Origin: Bacteroidales bacterium UBA4179
Lineage (GTDB): Bacteria > Bacteroidota > Bacteroidia > Bacteroidales > Dysgonomonadaceae
Reading direction: 5' to 3'
NCBI GenBank assembly: GCA_002381125.1
Contig: DFUT01000036.1
Coordinates: forward strand, 1 to 64,000
DNA: 64,000 nucleotides
Each line of letters begins with the position of its first letter. Positions within the stretch are counted from its first letter, which is position 1. The position numbers and the translations under genes were made by a program. Positions 42,824 to 52,515 of the stretch are shown piece after piece. The notes beneath the pieces are model-generated. The model did not search any database. It saw only the letters and a list, made by a program, of their open reading frames with translations, and was not told the DNA's origin.

Positions 42824-44803
42824 TTATTTTTTGTTCGAATTTTGTTGTGCAGCTTTTTCGGCTTTTACTTTTTCGACGTAGTCTTTGTAAAGTTGACGCC
42901 AGTTCCTGCCGTTGCTGTTTAAATATTGCTCGCATTTTGTTTTATAGATTTCGAAAATGGCCGATATTTCTTTCATGTTTTTGTAATCTATAGCTTGTTC
43001 TCGTGCCTGTTTCAAGTAAGACAAAAGGGTAGCTTCCTCCTTCTCGGTGAGATTGGGCACAATGGCTTTGTACCCTTTCATCGTAAAATCCACCTTGCCG
43101 ACGGTATATTTATCCAGAATTGCTTCAACTTGATCCTCGGTCAGCACTTTTCTAAGACCGGACATCAGCTTATCATGAACTTCTTTCGGCATAGCTGAAT
43201 CGGCAATCAACTGACGATCAAGCTCTGTAAGGGGTTTTCCGGTTGTTGGATTGATCCCCTCGGGGATAAGGGTATAAGGGTGCGTGTTATGCCAGTCTTT
43301 TACCGTTTTCAGGTGATTATAGATGAGTGTCGTTAAAAATGCCGCATCTGTTTGGTTTGCCAAATTTAAAGAAGCAACCCATTCGGTGGCTCTCTTTTCG
43401 AGCGACAAATCGGAGAGAAGTTCGGCGTACCGTTTTTTGTCGAAATAAACGGATAATTCTTCAAAAGATCGAATGGCATTTTCAGGGAGAAGTTCACCGT
43501 TTCTACCGAAGATTTTCAAATCTTCTTCAGGTTCGATGGTTACCTTTTTCTCGTCGATTTGCGTTTTATCCAACGAGAAGACGGAAGCAAAAAAATCGTA
43601 TACTGCTTTTCGTTTGTTTATGCCAAAATCGTGACCTTCGTCAGGTAAGTGCACGTTTTTGACGTTTTCTTCTCTATCGTAGAAACGATAGATTTCTTTA
43701 AGATAAGGAAATTCCAACGTTGGAACGCTATGGGTCCAGTCTTTCCCGTCCGAAACAATCAAGAGAGGTCGGGGTGCAAACAGAGCGGCTAGTTCGGCAT
43801 TATTGGTGCCGCTGCAAGCCAGCGTAACGGGTAATCCGCTTTCGCAAGGACATCCGCCATCGAAATGCGAAGCAAGGCTTACCACAGGAGCTGCTGCCGA
43901 ATAACGGTCATCGAGAACGGTGAGCAATACGGTTTGCGTTCCACCGCCGGAACCACCATTAACACCGATTCTTTTTTTATCGATGTTTTTTTGTGTCAAC
44001 ATGTAATCAAGTATGGTAATACCGTTCATTGCCTGAATAACCTGAGCGGCACTCGATCGGTGAGCTGCGCTCCCTACTTGCAGAGCAGATTCGCCCCAGC
44101 CGAAAAGATCATAGTCCACACATACTGCTCCCATACGTGCAAGGGTAGCCATTCTTAGTTGCTGATCCTCTCGGTAGCGTCCTCCACCGAAATGTCCGTT
44201 CGGGCAAATAATCAAAGGATGATCCCCCTTAGAAAGAGGGCTGTAAACAGAACCTGCGACATACAGACCGGGCAGTGTTTCTATGGCGAAATTCCTGACG
44301 GTGTAGCCCGCGAATTTTCTTGCTTTGGAAAGAAGAGGTTTCGTTGATACACGTTTTGCTAGCAAAGAGTCTATCCCGAGAATCTCTCTTACCTCTTGGA
44401 GTAGACAAGATTTGCGTTCTTCCCATTTATCCTTATCGGGGTATAACGACCACAGATAGGTCAGCATCTTTTCCCCTTCTTGAACCGTGCGTCGGTAATA
44501 TTCATATGGTTTCAACTTATAACGATTATCCCCTTGTTTCTCAAATTTATAATCAAAAGGGGTCAGTATATTTGACAAGGATTCTTCCACCGAATAAGGT
44601 CGAATTCGAAAATCGGCATAAGGGAGTACCTTGTCCACTGTGTCGATATTATATGTAAAGTGAACACCAAACCGCTGCGATATTTCCGTTAAAACATCAC
44701 TTAAAGGGCGTCTAAATTGATTTTCAACAGTTTGCTGAGCATGAATTAATGTGGTGATGCAGATTATGCAGATGATTGTTGTCTTGAATTTTTTCTTTTT
44801 CAT
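42824..44803 (-). CDS. STN domain-alpha/beta hydrolase-DUF3826 fusion (putative pectin esterase)
   Basis: The 659-residue secreted protein has three modules. After a signal peptide, residues ~25-100 match an STN domain (FRRPLSDVLTEISQRFGVHF then FRIRPYSVEESLSNIL), normally found at the start of TonB receptors and secretins. Residues ~105-430 are an alpha/beta hydrolase with the triad candidates Ser in GGSGGGTQT (~282), Asp in SDGKDWTHS (~354) and His in DEGHDFG (~390). Residues ~470-650 match DUF3826 and align with the stand-alone DUF3826 protein at 62911. An acetyl- or methyl-esterase role on pectin is inferred from the fold and locus. The membership of a particular CE family is unknown. It lies between GH28 and GH95 in the operon. 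Confidence 0.75.
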   Translation of the reverse strand: MKKKKFKTTIICIICITTLIHAQQTVENQFRRPLSDVLTEISQRFGVHFTYNIDTVDKVLPYADFRIRPYSVEESLSNILTPFDYKFEKQGDNRYKLKPYEYYRRTVQEGEKMLTYLWSLYPDKDKWEERKSCLLQEVREILGIDSLLAKRVSTKPLLSKARKFAGYTVRNFAIETLPGLYVAGSVYSPLSKGDHPLIICPNGHFGGGRYREDQQLRMATLARMGAVCVDYDLFGWGESALQVGSAAHRSSAAQVIQAMNGITILDYMLTQKNIDKKRIGVNGGSGGGTQTVLLTVLDDRYSAAAPVVSLASHFDGGCPCESGLPVTLACSGTNNAELAALFAPRPLLIVSDGKDWTHSVPTLEFPYLKEIYRFYDREENVKNVHLPDEGHDFGINKRKAVYDFFASVFSLDKTQIDEKKVTIEPEEDLKIFGRNGELLPENAIRSFEELSVYFDKKRYAELLSDLSLEKRATEWVASLNLANQTDAAFLTTLIYNHLKTVKDWHNTHPYTLIPEGINPTTGKPLTELDRQLIADSAMPKEVHDKLMSGLRKVLTEDQVEAILDKYTVGKVDFTMKGYKAIVPNLTEKEEATLLSYLKQAREQAIDYKNMKEISAIFEIYKTKCEQYLNSNGRNWRQLYKDYVEKVKAEKAAQQNSNKK

Positions 44804-44830
44804 CTATTGTCGATTTTACTAGATAGTTGT

Positions 44831-46423
44831 TTATTCTATAATAAGGCCTTTCCTGTTGCCTTTGCTTTCTTTGTCTACTATTTGGGGTAGTCTCTTTAAA
44901 TAGTTATTCTTCAGGATGATATCGTTATTTTCTCCTTCCAATTGCAAAAAAGCCTTGTTGCCTGCAAGCGGAAAACATCCCTGGATGAATATTTCTTTCG
45001 AATTGCTGATGTTTATCAGTGGAACAGAGGTGTTTGGCATGCCTGTTGCGACATTTGTCAATACTGCGTTGTCGATGTGTGTTAAAACGAAAGGAGTTCC
45101 TGTTGATGCATCGATACAGACATTGCTCAAAGTAATGTTTTCAGCTCTGTCAATGTTCAGCCCGATAGTTGATTGGATATGGATATTCGATAAGGTGACA
45201 TTGGAAACGGGCATTTCTTCTAATCCCAGAATTTTAACCGCTGTGTTTACTTCTGTACCTACAAGGTTTGAAATATGGATATTGCGGAAAACGGGTGTTC
45301 TTTCTGAAACCGGTTCCGGATCCATTTTACTGTAGAAGAGATTGAGAACAATGGCTTCTCTTTTTATGTCTTTCATCACAATGTTGTTCACACTGATTTC
45401 TTCCACGATTCCGCCGCGACCCCTGGTAGATTTAATACGGATACCACGGTCGGTACCATCGAAAACGCAATTTGATATCGTGACTTTTCGTACATCGCCA
45501 CTCATCTCGCTGCCTATTACTACGCCACCGTGACCGGCCAACATGGTGCAGTTGGTGATAGTAATATTTTCACAGGGGGTCGCCAGGTCGCGACCTTGCT
45601 TGTCACGTCCCGATTTTAAGGTGATGCAGTCGTCTCCTACATTAATGTGACAATCTGAAATATGTACATTTTTACACGATGAAGGGTTAATACCATCGGT
45701 ATTGGGAGAAAGCGGATTATTAATGGTTATTCCTTTAACTGTTACGTTTTCACAAAATTCAGGATTAATAGTCCAGAAAGGTGAGTTGATGACGGTAACA
45801 CCTTCCACCAAAATGTTTTTACAACGAATGGGTTGAAAAAGCGGCGGACGGAAAAACCGTCGTTGCAATGAACTTTTGTAATCTTCGTTAAGGTCATTAT
45901 AGAGTTTCTCTACATCATTTTCTCTTTCCCAGAGCGGTTGGTATTTGTTGATATCCCTGACACCGTTTTTCTTTAAGTCTTCGATGACACGATAAAACTC
46001 TTTCCACCATTTTTCGCCTTGACCGTTGATCAAACCACGTCCTTTTATTGTGATGTTTTCTTCCTCTACCGCATAAAATAGCGGAGAAAAACTTTTCATT
46101 ACAACCCCTTCGTGTCGCATCTCAACAAAAGGAAGGTAATCATCGAAATTGTCGGAGAAAAGTAAAATAGCACCGGCTTCCAGTTCAATAGTGATGTTGC
46201 TTTTGAGTTTTATCGGACCTGTCAAATATGTTCCTGAGGGGAAGTAAAGAGTACCCCCGCCTTTTGAGGATAACTCTGCAATGGTTTCGTTGATGAGTTC
46301 GGTGTTTAGTTTATTTCCGCAATCGTCGGCACCGAAGGTCTTCATGTTTATGTTTTCTGCATAGATGTTTGATGGCAGAAAAAATAAAGAGAGAATGACA
46401 AAAAGAGATAAAACATGTTTCAT
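44831..46423 (-). CDS. GH28 polygalacturonase family protein
   Basis: The 530-residue protein has a signal peptide (LSLFVILSLFFLPSNIYA) and a right-handed parallel beta-helix of family GH28, which hydrolyses the alpha-1,4-galacturonan backbone or related linkages. All four family motifs are present: NTDGI near residue 243, GDDCIT near residue 266, GHGGV near residue 297 and RIKS near residue 328. The opening segment TFGADDCGNKLNTELINETI and LYFPSGTYLTGPIKLKSNIT are also typical. It may be an exo-polygalacturonase or act on rhamnogalacturonan, which the motifs cannot decide. It lies 20 bp after the GH78 gene. Confidence 0.9.
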   Translation of the reverse strand: MKHVLSLFVILSLFFLPSNIYAENINMKTFGADDCGNKLNTELINETIAELSSKGGGTLYFPSGTYLTGPIKLKSNITIELEAGAILLFSDNFDDYLPFVEMRHEGVVMKSFSPLFYAVEEENITIKGRGLINGQGEKWWKEFYRVIEDLKKNGVRDINKYQPLWERENDVEKLYNDLNEDYKSSLQRRFFRPPLFQPIRCKNILVEGVTVINSPFWTINPEFCENVTVKGITINNPLSPNTDGINPSSCKNVHISDCHINVGDDCITLKSGRDKQGRDLATPCENITITNCTMLAGHGGVVIGSEMSGDVRKVTISNCVFDGTDRGIRIKSTRGRGGIVEEISVNNIVMKDIKREAIVLNLFYSKMDPEPVSERTPVFRNIHISNLVGTEVNTAVKILGLEEMPVSNVTLSNIHIQSTIGLNIDRAENITLSNVCIDASTGTPFVLTHIDNAVLTNVATGMPNTSVPLINISNSKEIFIQGCFPLAGNKAFLQLEGENNDIILKNNYLKRLPQIVDKESKGNRKGLIIE

Positions 46424-46442
46424 AAGTATACGTATTAATTGA

Positions 46443-49154
46443 TTACATTTTTACGAGATAAGCATATTTTCCACTTCCAACCGTGTGGGTTGTTTTATCG
46501 GGAAGAATAATTTGAGCTTGGGTGTTTACCGGGATGGAGACTTCCAATGTGAAGTGGTTGTTTTCTATTTTCCAATCTACGGCAATTTTTCCATACAGGG
46601 TTTCCGTAGAGGTGGAAACACAGTTTAAATCGCCTACCACTTGGGGGTTGATAATAAATTTCTTAAAGCCAGGAGAAGACTGATCAGGACGAATGCCGGC
46701 TAGCCATGCAAAAAACCATTCGTCGATATGTCCCATCATAAAATGATTCCATGAGGCTCCCTGGCGCGGATCCCATTGTTCAGTAAGAGTAGTGGCTCCG
46801 AATTTCAGTTGAAAACCATATCCAGGCACCTCTTCGTGATTATTCATCGTGTATATCAATTCGCTTAGTCCATTGTTTGCCAGTGTTTGAAATAGGTATC
46901 GCGTACCGACGTCTCCGGTAGTCAATCTGTTGCCATGCTTACGGATATCTGTCACCAAATTATCCAGCACGGCAGATTTTTTTTGAGGATCCACAAAGCC
47001 GAAGTAGAGAGAGATAGCATTAGAACACTGACTGCCTGTACCGTATTGATTGGTTTGCTCATTGAAAAAAGTGGCGTTGTAGGCGTTTTTTACCTTCTCC
47101 GCCAATTGTAAATAGTGTTTTTCATCTTTTTGATTTCCTATCTTTTGAGCAGCTTTACTGAGCAGTACGATATCTCCATAGTAATGAGCTGTTGCCACCA
47201 ATGCTACCGGCGTGTTTTTCGAAAATCCAGCCCTTTCTCCAGTATAGTCGTACCAGTCGCCAAGTCCGTGAGAAACAATGTGATTATCAGCCTTTGATGA
47301 GAGATAATCCACATATTTTTTCATCGTATGATAGTATCGTTTTATCAACGATAGATCGCCGTAATAAAGATAATACATCCATGGAACGATAACGCCGGCA
47401 CTTCCCCATGAAGGTGCATCTCTGAACGCTCCTTCAAATTCCACATATTCAGGAGCTATATTGGGTATTAATCCGTTGGGGAGCTGCGCATCGCCTATAT
47501 CCTGCATGGTTTTGGGGATAAAGGTTCGTAAATCGTAATTGTAAAACAGTCCCGGACCATTCAGGTGAACTTGCTCCAACCAGCCTAGTTTTTCTCTGTG
47601 CGGACAATCGGTAAATACTCCCTGCATGTTACTCCTTACCGCTTTACCAATGATTTTGTGTGTATTGTTAAAAATATGGTTCGAACAACTGAAGAAAGCA
47701 ACAGCCTTTGCGGAATTATAAACGAAACATGAGTTGATTTCCTTGATTTTCGGCAAATTTGGAGAAGTATCGTTTCCAGTGGTGGCCCCTTCAATCTGAA
47801 TATATCTAAATCCATAGTAGGAAAATCGTGGATGCCAATATTCATCTGAGTTTCCTTTTAAAATATAGGTATAATAGTGTTTGCTCCCTGTTTGTTTTTG
47901 GTTTACCGACCCATCTGTGTTCAGTGATTCACCCACGATCAATCTGATGGTATCGCCGCGTCGACCGTTCACCGTAATTTCGGGAAAACCTGACAGATTT
48001 TGTCCCATATCCAGCACATACTTTCCTTCGTTTAGTTTGTGAATCTTTTTCACGCTATATCGTTCCATGATTTTGATAGGTGTTGTTTGCTGAGGACGTA
48101 ATGTCCCCTTTGGTGGGTGTTGGACGACAACAGGCTTCCACGCAGAATCATTAAATCCGGGTTGATTCCATCCAGGCTGTTCGCGTGTGGCATCGTAATC
48201 TTCTCCTCCGTAAATGCAATTAAACGTAATAGGGCTAAAACTATACTTCCAGTTCTCGTCTGAAAGAATTTCCTGCGTTGAACCATCGGTATAGGTGATA
48301 ATCATTTTAAAAAATAATGTTGGAGGTCCAAAACTCACAAGTAATTTGGCGTATCTTCCACCCTGGACGTTATAAAATCCGTTCCCAAGTAATATGCCGA
48401 TAGCATTCGATCCCTTTTTTATCTCATCGGAGAGATCATAAGCATTATAATAAACAGTCTTATCGTAATCGCTATTCAAAGGGGAAAATTCACTGTCTCC
48501 TATCTTTTGTCCGTTAAGCGAAAATTCGTAAAGACCCAGTCCGCACACATAAGCCATTGCCTCCCTGACTTCTTTTTCAGATTCAAAAACCTGTCTAAGA
48601 TAAATACTTTTTTTCGATATGGGGTTGACGTTGTTCCATAAGCCTTTGATTTCCGGCTTTTTCAGTTCTGTGGCATGAAAATTTCTTCCTTGTGGGAGAT
48701 TTGCTTCTTCTTTTGAAATAGCTCCGATCCATTTGGCATTTAACCAATCCCCTCTTGGAGCAACGCGAAAGAAAGCTTTTTTACTCCAGGGCGAAGGCGC
48801 GTCTTTTTCGTTCCATATTCGCACGCGCCAGCTATATTTGGTGAGTGGCCTTAATTTTTTGCTGCCCTCATATATGATAAACTGACTTTCTTGTGAGGGG
48901 ATTTTCCCGGTTTCCCATAACAATGTTTCCCTGCCGTTTTTCCACTCATACAGTTCAATGGCGTATGCGGTTTGATAAGTACCGTTTTCTTCGGATACGA
49001 TTTGCCACCCAAAACGAGGACAAGCTTCTGTAACGGTTAAGGGAGACTCGCTCATTTCGCACGAGAGATTAACCACTTCCAATGCATGAACAGAATAGAA
49101 GTGAAGACATAAAAAAAAGGATAAAAAGAAGAGTTTTTCTTTCATTATTGGCAT
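46443..49154 (-). CDS. GH78 alpha-L-rhamnosidase
   Basis: The 903-residue secreted protein is a complete GH78 alpha-L-rhamnosidase with the usual order: N-terminal beta domains (VNLSCEMSESPLTVTEACPRF), (alpha/alpha)6 barrel and C-terminal beta domain. The general-acid region reads DCPHREKLGWLEQ near residue 519, and the base region TTLTEQWDPRQ near residue 790, with SWNHFMMGHIDEW just after. It removes alpha-linked terminal rhamnose, probably from pectin side chains or oligosaccharides. A second in-frame ATG at 49145 (MKEKLFFLSFF) is equally good as a start. The gene begins 5 bp after the stop of the GH143-GH142-like gene and is translationally close to it. Confidence 0.88.
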   Translation of the reverse strand: MPIMKEKLFFLSFFLCLHFYSVHALEVVNLSCEMSESPLTVTEACPRFGWQIVSEENGTYQTAYAIELYEWKNGRETLLWETGKIPSQESQFIIYEGSKKLRPLTKYSWRVRIWNEKDAPSPWSKKAFFRVAPRGDWLNAKWIGAISKEEANLPQGRNFHATELKKPEIKGLWNNVNPISKKSIYLRQVFESEKEVREAMAYVCGLGLYEFSLNGQKIGDSEFSPLNSDYDKTVYYNAYDLSDEIKKGSNAIGILLGNGFYNVQGGRYAKLLVSFGPPTLFFKMIITYTDGSTQEILSDENWKYSFSPITFNCIYGGEDYDATREQPGWNQPGFNDSAWKPVVVQHPPKGTLRPQQTTPIKIMERYSVKKIHKLNEGKYVLDMGQNLSGFPEITVNGRRGDTIRLIVGESLNTDGSVNQKQTGSKHYYTYILKGNSDEYWHPRFSYYGFRYIQIEGATTGNDTSPNLPKIKEINSCFVYNSAKAVAFFSCSNHIFNNTHKIIGKAVRSNMQGVFTDCPHREKLGWLEQVHLNGPGLFYNYDLRTFIPKTMQDIGDAQLPNGLIPNIAPEYVEFEGAFRDAPSWGSAGVIVPWMYYLYYGDLSLIKRYYHTMKKYVDYLSSKADNHIVSHGLGDWYDYTGERAGFSKNTPVALVATAHYYGDIVLLSKAAQKIGNQKDEKHYLQLAEKVKNAYNATFFNEQTNQYGTGSQCSNAISLYFGFVDPQKKSAVLDNLVTDIRKHGNRLTTGDVGTRYLFQTLANNGLSELIYTMNNHEEVPGYGFQLKFGATTLTEQWDPRQGASWNHFMMGHIDEWFFAWLAGIRPDQSSPGFKKFIINPQVVGDLNCVSTSTETLYGKIAVDWKIENNHFTLEVSIPVNTQAQIILPDKTTHTVGSGKYAYLVKM

Positions 49155-49159
49155 TTGCT

Positions 49160-52100
49160 TTATAAAACGTTTTCACAAATTATTTTTTCCAATTTATCTG
49201 ATTTGCCCACCTCGATACCGTTGACCAAAATTTTGAATCCTTTTCCCTGATAATATCTGTCTCCATTTTTATCCCATAGGATGGTAAGAATTTTCCCGTG
49301 ATACAACACATTATCGAGGCAGAACCAATCCCACTTGTTTTCGGGCAATAAAGGATTCACTTCGATGGTATTGTCTTCTCGTGGGCGAAGGCCAATCAGT
49401 CCGGTTATGATCAAGTCATTGAAAGTGGAATGGTTATAATACCGGCTTCTTTCTTGGTCGCCTTTCAACCAGTAACCATGGACTTCATCGAGATATTCTC
49501 CAATATAGGGGCGACCACGGTGGTACTGACATTCTACATAAAGTTCCATCAATTTGAAATAAACGCTGCCGGTGAGGATGTCTTGCCGATAATTGTTCAT
49601 GAAATTGGCCATAGCTGTCATCGTCTGAGCAGTTGCAAATGGCCAAATAGCTCCATCCCATTCGCAGTTACAACATCCTGCTTTGCGGAAAAGCGGATGC
49701 CGGCGTTCGGCAGTGGTCAATCCATAAGGAGCCAGAAATCCTTCTTCGTCCATTACCTGTTTCCATGCCACGTCGAATTTTGCCGATGAAGGAAGATTAA
49801 AATACCATGGAAGATATCCGATAGCCTCTCTCACATTTGCAAGTGAGTCACCGCAAAGTGTTTCAAAAAATTGGTGTTTATCGTTCCAAAGTTTTTGCTC
49901 AACCAAGTGTTGTATGGTATCGCTTTTTAACCGGTATTTTTTTGCCGAGAGGTTGTCCCCTGTCATGGCATACATTTTTGAAAGTGCATGGGCATTTCCA
50001 TACATGTAACTGTTGATGGTTGGTCGGGCATATTTTTTTCTTCTGCCGCCGCTAATAGACTCTTCCATTCCGTCTCTCACATCCTCCTGCCAGAATAAGC
50101 CGTTTTCCAAACGGTGGTCGTTCTCCCAGCTGCGATATTCTTCATCTAGGTCGGGCAACATATCCAGAAGGAAATTCCTATCGTTATTAACCAGAAAACG
50201 ATTGTATAAGGCATCGGCTGTCCATGAACTGAATTTTCGCAAATTTTCCATGGGTTTACCTTCGTTGCCTCTATACCATGCGTGAACGTACTGATCAAGA
50301 TACTGTGGTTCATGGAGCCAACGAGATTCGTAAATGTGATGTCCGAGTGCACAAGAGATCATGTTATATTTATCGGCGTAAGATCTGTTCACCAAAAATT
50401 CGGTCATTACATATCCGATAGGGGTTTTTTTGATGTGTTTTCTTAGTGTCCACCAGCGAAAATAATACATTTCTTCGAAATTGTCCTGAGGACATTCGAA
50501 CAACGGAATGTTTTTCTCCATCCATTCGTTGGCTTTGCTGTTGGGAACAGCTTGAATGATATTTTCGTCTTCCATGCGGTTAAAATAATCCACGTAGTGT
50601 TTGAAGTTTTCGTACCGTAAAATGGCAGGCAGGTGTGGACTTTTCAAATCGGAAGTTTTTAAATCGCGGATGCGATACACGGCCTCTTTATCTTGTTCAC
50701 CTGCATTGGGTAGATCATAATCTTGGTCGGCCGATGTCTCGGGGGTAGGAAACTCACGAACCGTTCCTGTTCTGAAAACGATCCTTTCAATCGAATGGAC
50801 AGGTGCAAAAAACATACTTTGACCTATTTTTTTGTCGTTCACATAAACTGTGATGTTGCGATCGGCAACGGATAGGTCGGCCTTTATTTTGTATATTTTA
50901 TCGGCACTGTAACTCATCAAGTTTGAATAGCGGGCGCCTTTTTTTACCCTGAAAGAGCCATCCGGAGTGAATTCCAGTCGTGAACAGGCAATACCGTTTT
51001 CGTCCATGAATTCTATTTGCAGGGTGCCATGTGAAGATTGTTCTGCCATGCATTTGAATGAAACGCTCAACTCTTTCGTTTTGGGGATTTTCCTTTCGAT
51101 TTTGGCATAATCGAAAGGATCTTTGTCTTTTAAGGTAAGCCATTTATTTCCAAATTTTTCTTGCAGCGATACCGGTGCCCATAGAGGTGAATGGATGTTC
51201 CATTCGGTGAGATCGGACAGTTGTTTCTTGACATCGAGATGGTCATCGGCATGAGCAGGCTGATTCAATCTTACGGGAACAAGAATCCTTGACACCCAGA
51301 TATCTTCTTTGTTCATGCTGTATGTTACCCAAAGATTGCTGTCTGGAGGAATGCCGTTTCCTTCTTGAATCCCGCGCGTATATTGTGGACCGTAGGATTT
51401 ATAATTTCCGCCGTACCGCATGGGTGGAACTTCTCCCTGAACAAGATTCAATGTAGTGTATTCCAATCCGTTATTGCTAAGGGAAATACCAAGAGGCCAT
51501 CGGTATTCGGACGGGTTGTAAACGGTGACATACATGCCGTCTGTTAGTCGTTGTCCCCATATTTTTGCGTTGCTGTTGACAAATCCTTTTGCTCTTTCCA
51601 CCGGTTCTTCCCATGTCCATCCGCCATCTTTACTTATGGAAGTCAAGGCATGCTTCCATAATCCTACTACATGGCCGTTGGGTAGATGGTAGAAACAAAA
51701 AGCTTTAAAAGGTTTTTTGAGCGGGATCAAAGGATCGTCGCGATCAGCTTCTTCAACCCATTGCATCATATAAAGCGGATTGCTCAATATTTCGTCGCAT
51801 GCTTTTACGAAATCTTTATCTTTGCTACTTTTATAAAAAGGATAATCGGTGTTTTTCTCGTTGAAGCCATGGTTATAGCGGATAAAGTATATTGGCCCGA
51901 ATGAACCGTCTTTTCTGATTTCGCGTACTACACGACCAATGCCGTTTCCGTCGTTCGGATCATCTTTTTCATCCATGGAAACCCCGTAATACCCCATGGC
52001 TATCAGGCGATTCGATTTGGAAACATAAAACCCCACGCGTTGATGCATAACAGCCTCCAAATTTTTGGCAACATGTGGATTATTGGGTTTGGTGTAACCG

Positions 52101-52486
52101 TCCGGTACTTTGTAGACCGGGAACAATACCACCGGATTCGTCCACGTATATCCATCTTTCGATGTTGCCAACATGGTTTGTGAGGGTGGAACATGTTCGT
52201 GTTTGACGTTTGAGATATAATGTACATAAAATTGTCCGTTCCAATACGCCATCATGGGTTGATGATTGTATGTCCATCCATTGCCATTCGACGTATCGGG
52301 ATATTCCCTGTTGGCTCTCATAATCTGAATATTATGAACGCCTACCACAGGCGATAATTGTCCATCGTGATAGGCAGGATTCGAAAGTTCGTTTCCTGTA
52401 TAATGTACTCTTTCTTGTGCATTGAGCATTGTCGAAAGACAAAACAATAAACAAAAAAGTGAAAATTGGTGTATCGATGTATTCAT
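49160..52486 (-). CDS. GH143-GH142-like bifunctional protein (RG-II chain D type)
   Basis: The 1108-residue secreted protein has a BNR-like propeller (about residues 24-415), a jelly-roll-like middle domain (about 450-600) and an (alpha/alpha)6 barrel (about 640-1030) with a C-terminal beta domain. It resembles Bacteroides BT1020-type enzymes. In those, the N-terminal GH143 removes Dha (a 2-keto-3-deoxy sugar acid) and the C-terminal GH142 removes beta-L-arabinofuranose from RG-II side chain D. Conserved-looking propeller segments are SPVVGVHNIQIMRANRE, NGWTYNHQPMMAYWNGQFY and GIGRVVREI. The barrel carries CCNCEWDGAIWPFATAQT and YNHSTFNDLIITGLIGLRP. The assignment rests on domain order and recalled family sequence. 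It is the second gene of the operon, 30 bp after GH43. Confidence 0.72.
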   Translation of the reverse strand: MNTSIHQFSLFCLLFCLSTMLNAQERVHYTGNELSNPAYHDGQLSPVVGVHNIQIMRANREYPDTSNGNGWTYNHQPMMAYWNGQFYVHYISNVKHEHVPPSQTMLATSKDGYTWTNPVVLFPVYKVPDGYTKPNNPHVAKNLEAVMHQRVGFYVSKSNRLIAMGYYGVSMDEKDDPNDGNGIGRVVREIRKDGSFGPIYFIRYNHGFNEKNTDYPFYKSSKDKDFVKACDEILSNPLYMMQWVEEADRDDPLIPLKKPFKAFCFYHLPNGHVVGLWKHALTSISKDGGWTWEEPVERAKGFVNSNAKIWGQRLTDGMYVTVYNPSEYRWPLGISLSNNGLEYTTLNLVQGEVPPMRYGGNYKSYGPQYTRGIQEGNGIPPDSNLWVTYSMNKEDIWVSRILVPVRLNQPAHADDHLDVKKQLSDLTEWNIHSPLWAPVSLQEKFGNKWLTLKDKDPFDYAKIERKIPKTKELSVSFKCMAEQSSHGTLQIEFMDENGIACSRLEFTPDGSFRVKKGARYSNLMSYSADKIYKIKADLSVADRNITVYVNDKKIGQSMFFAPVHSIERIVFRTGTVREFPTPETSADQDYDLPNAGEQDKEAVYRIRDLKTSDLKSPHLPAILRYENFKHYVDYFNRMEDENIIQAVPNSKANEWMEKNIPLFECPQDNFEEMYYFRWWTLRKHIKKTPIGYVMTEFLVNRSYADKYNMISCALGHHIYESRWLHEPQYLDQYVHAWYRGNEGKPMENLRKFSSWTADALYNRFLVNNDRNFLLDMLPDLDEEYRSWENDHRLENGLFWQEDVRDGMEESISGGRRKKYARPTINSYMYGNAHALSKMYAMTGDNLSAKKYRLKSDTIQHLVEQKLWNDKHQFFETLCGDSLANVREAIGYLPWYFNLPSSAKFDVAWKQVMDEEGFLAPYGLTTAERRHPLFRKAGCCNCEWDGAIWPFATAQTMTAMANFMNNYRQDILTGSVYFKLMELYVECQYHRGRPYIGEYLDEVHGYWLKGDQERSRYYNHSTFNDLIITGLIGLRPREDNTIEVNPLLPENKWDWFCLDNVLYHGKILTILWDKNGDRYYQGKGFKILVNGIEVGKSDKLEKIICENVL

Positions 52487-52515
52487 CAGTTTTTTCTTTT
52501 TAGGGCGTAAGAAAT

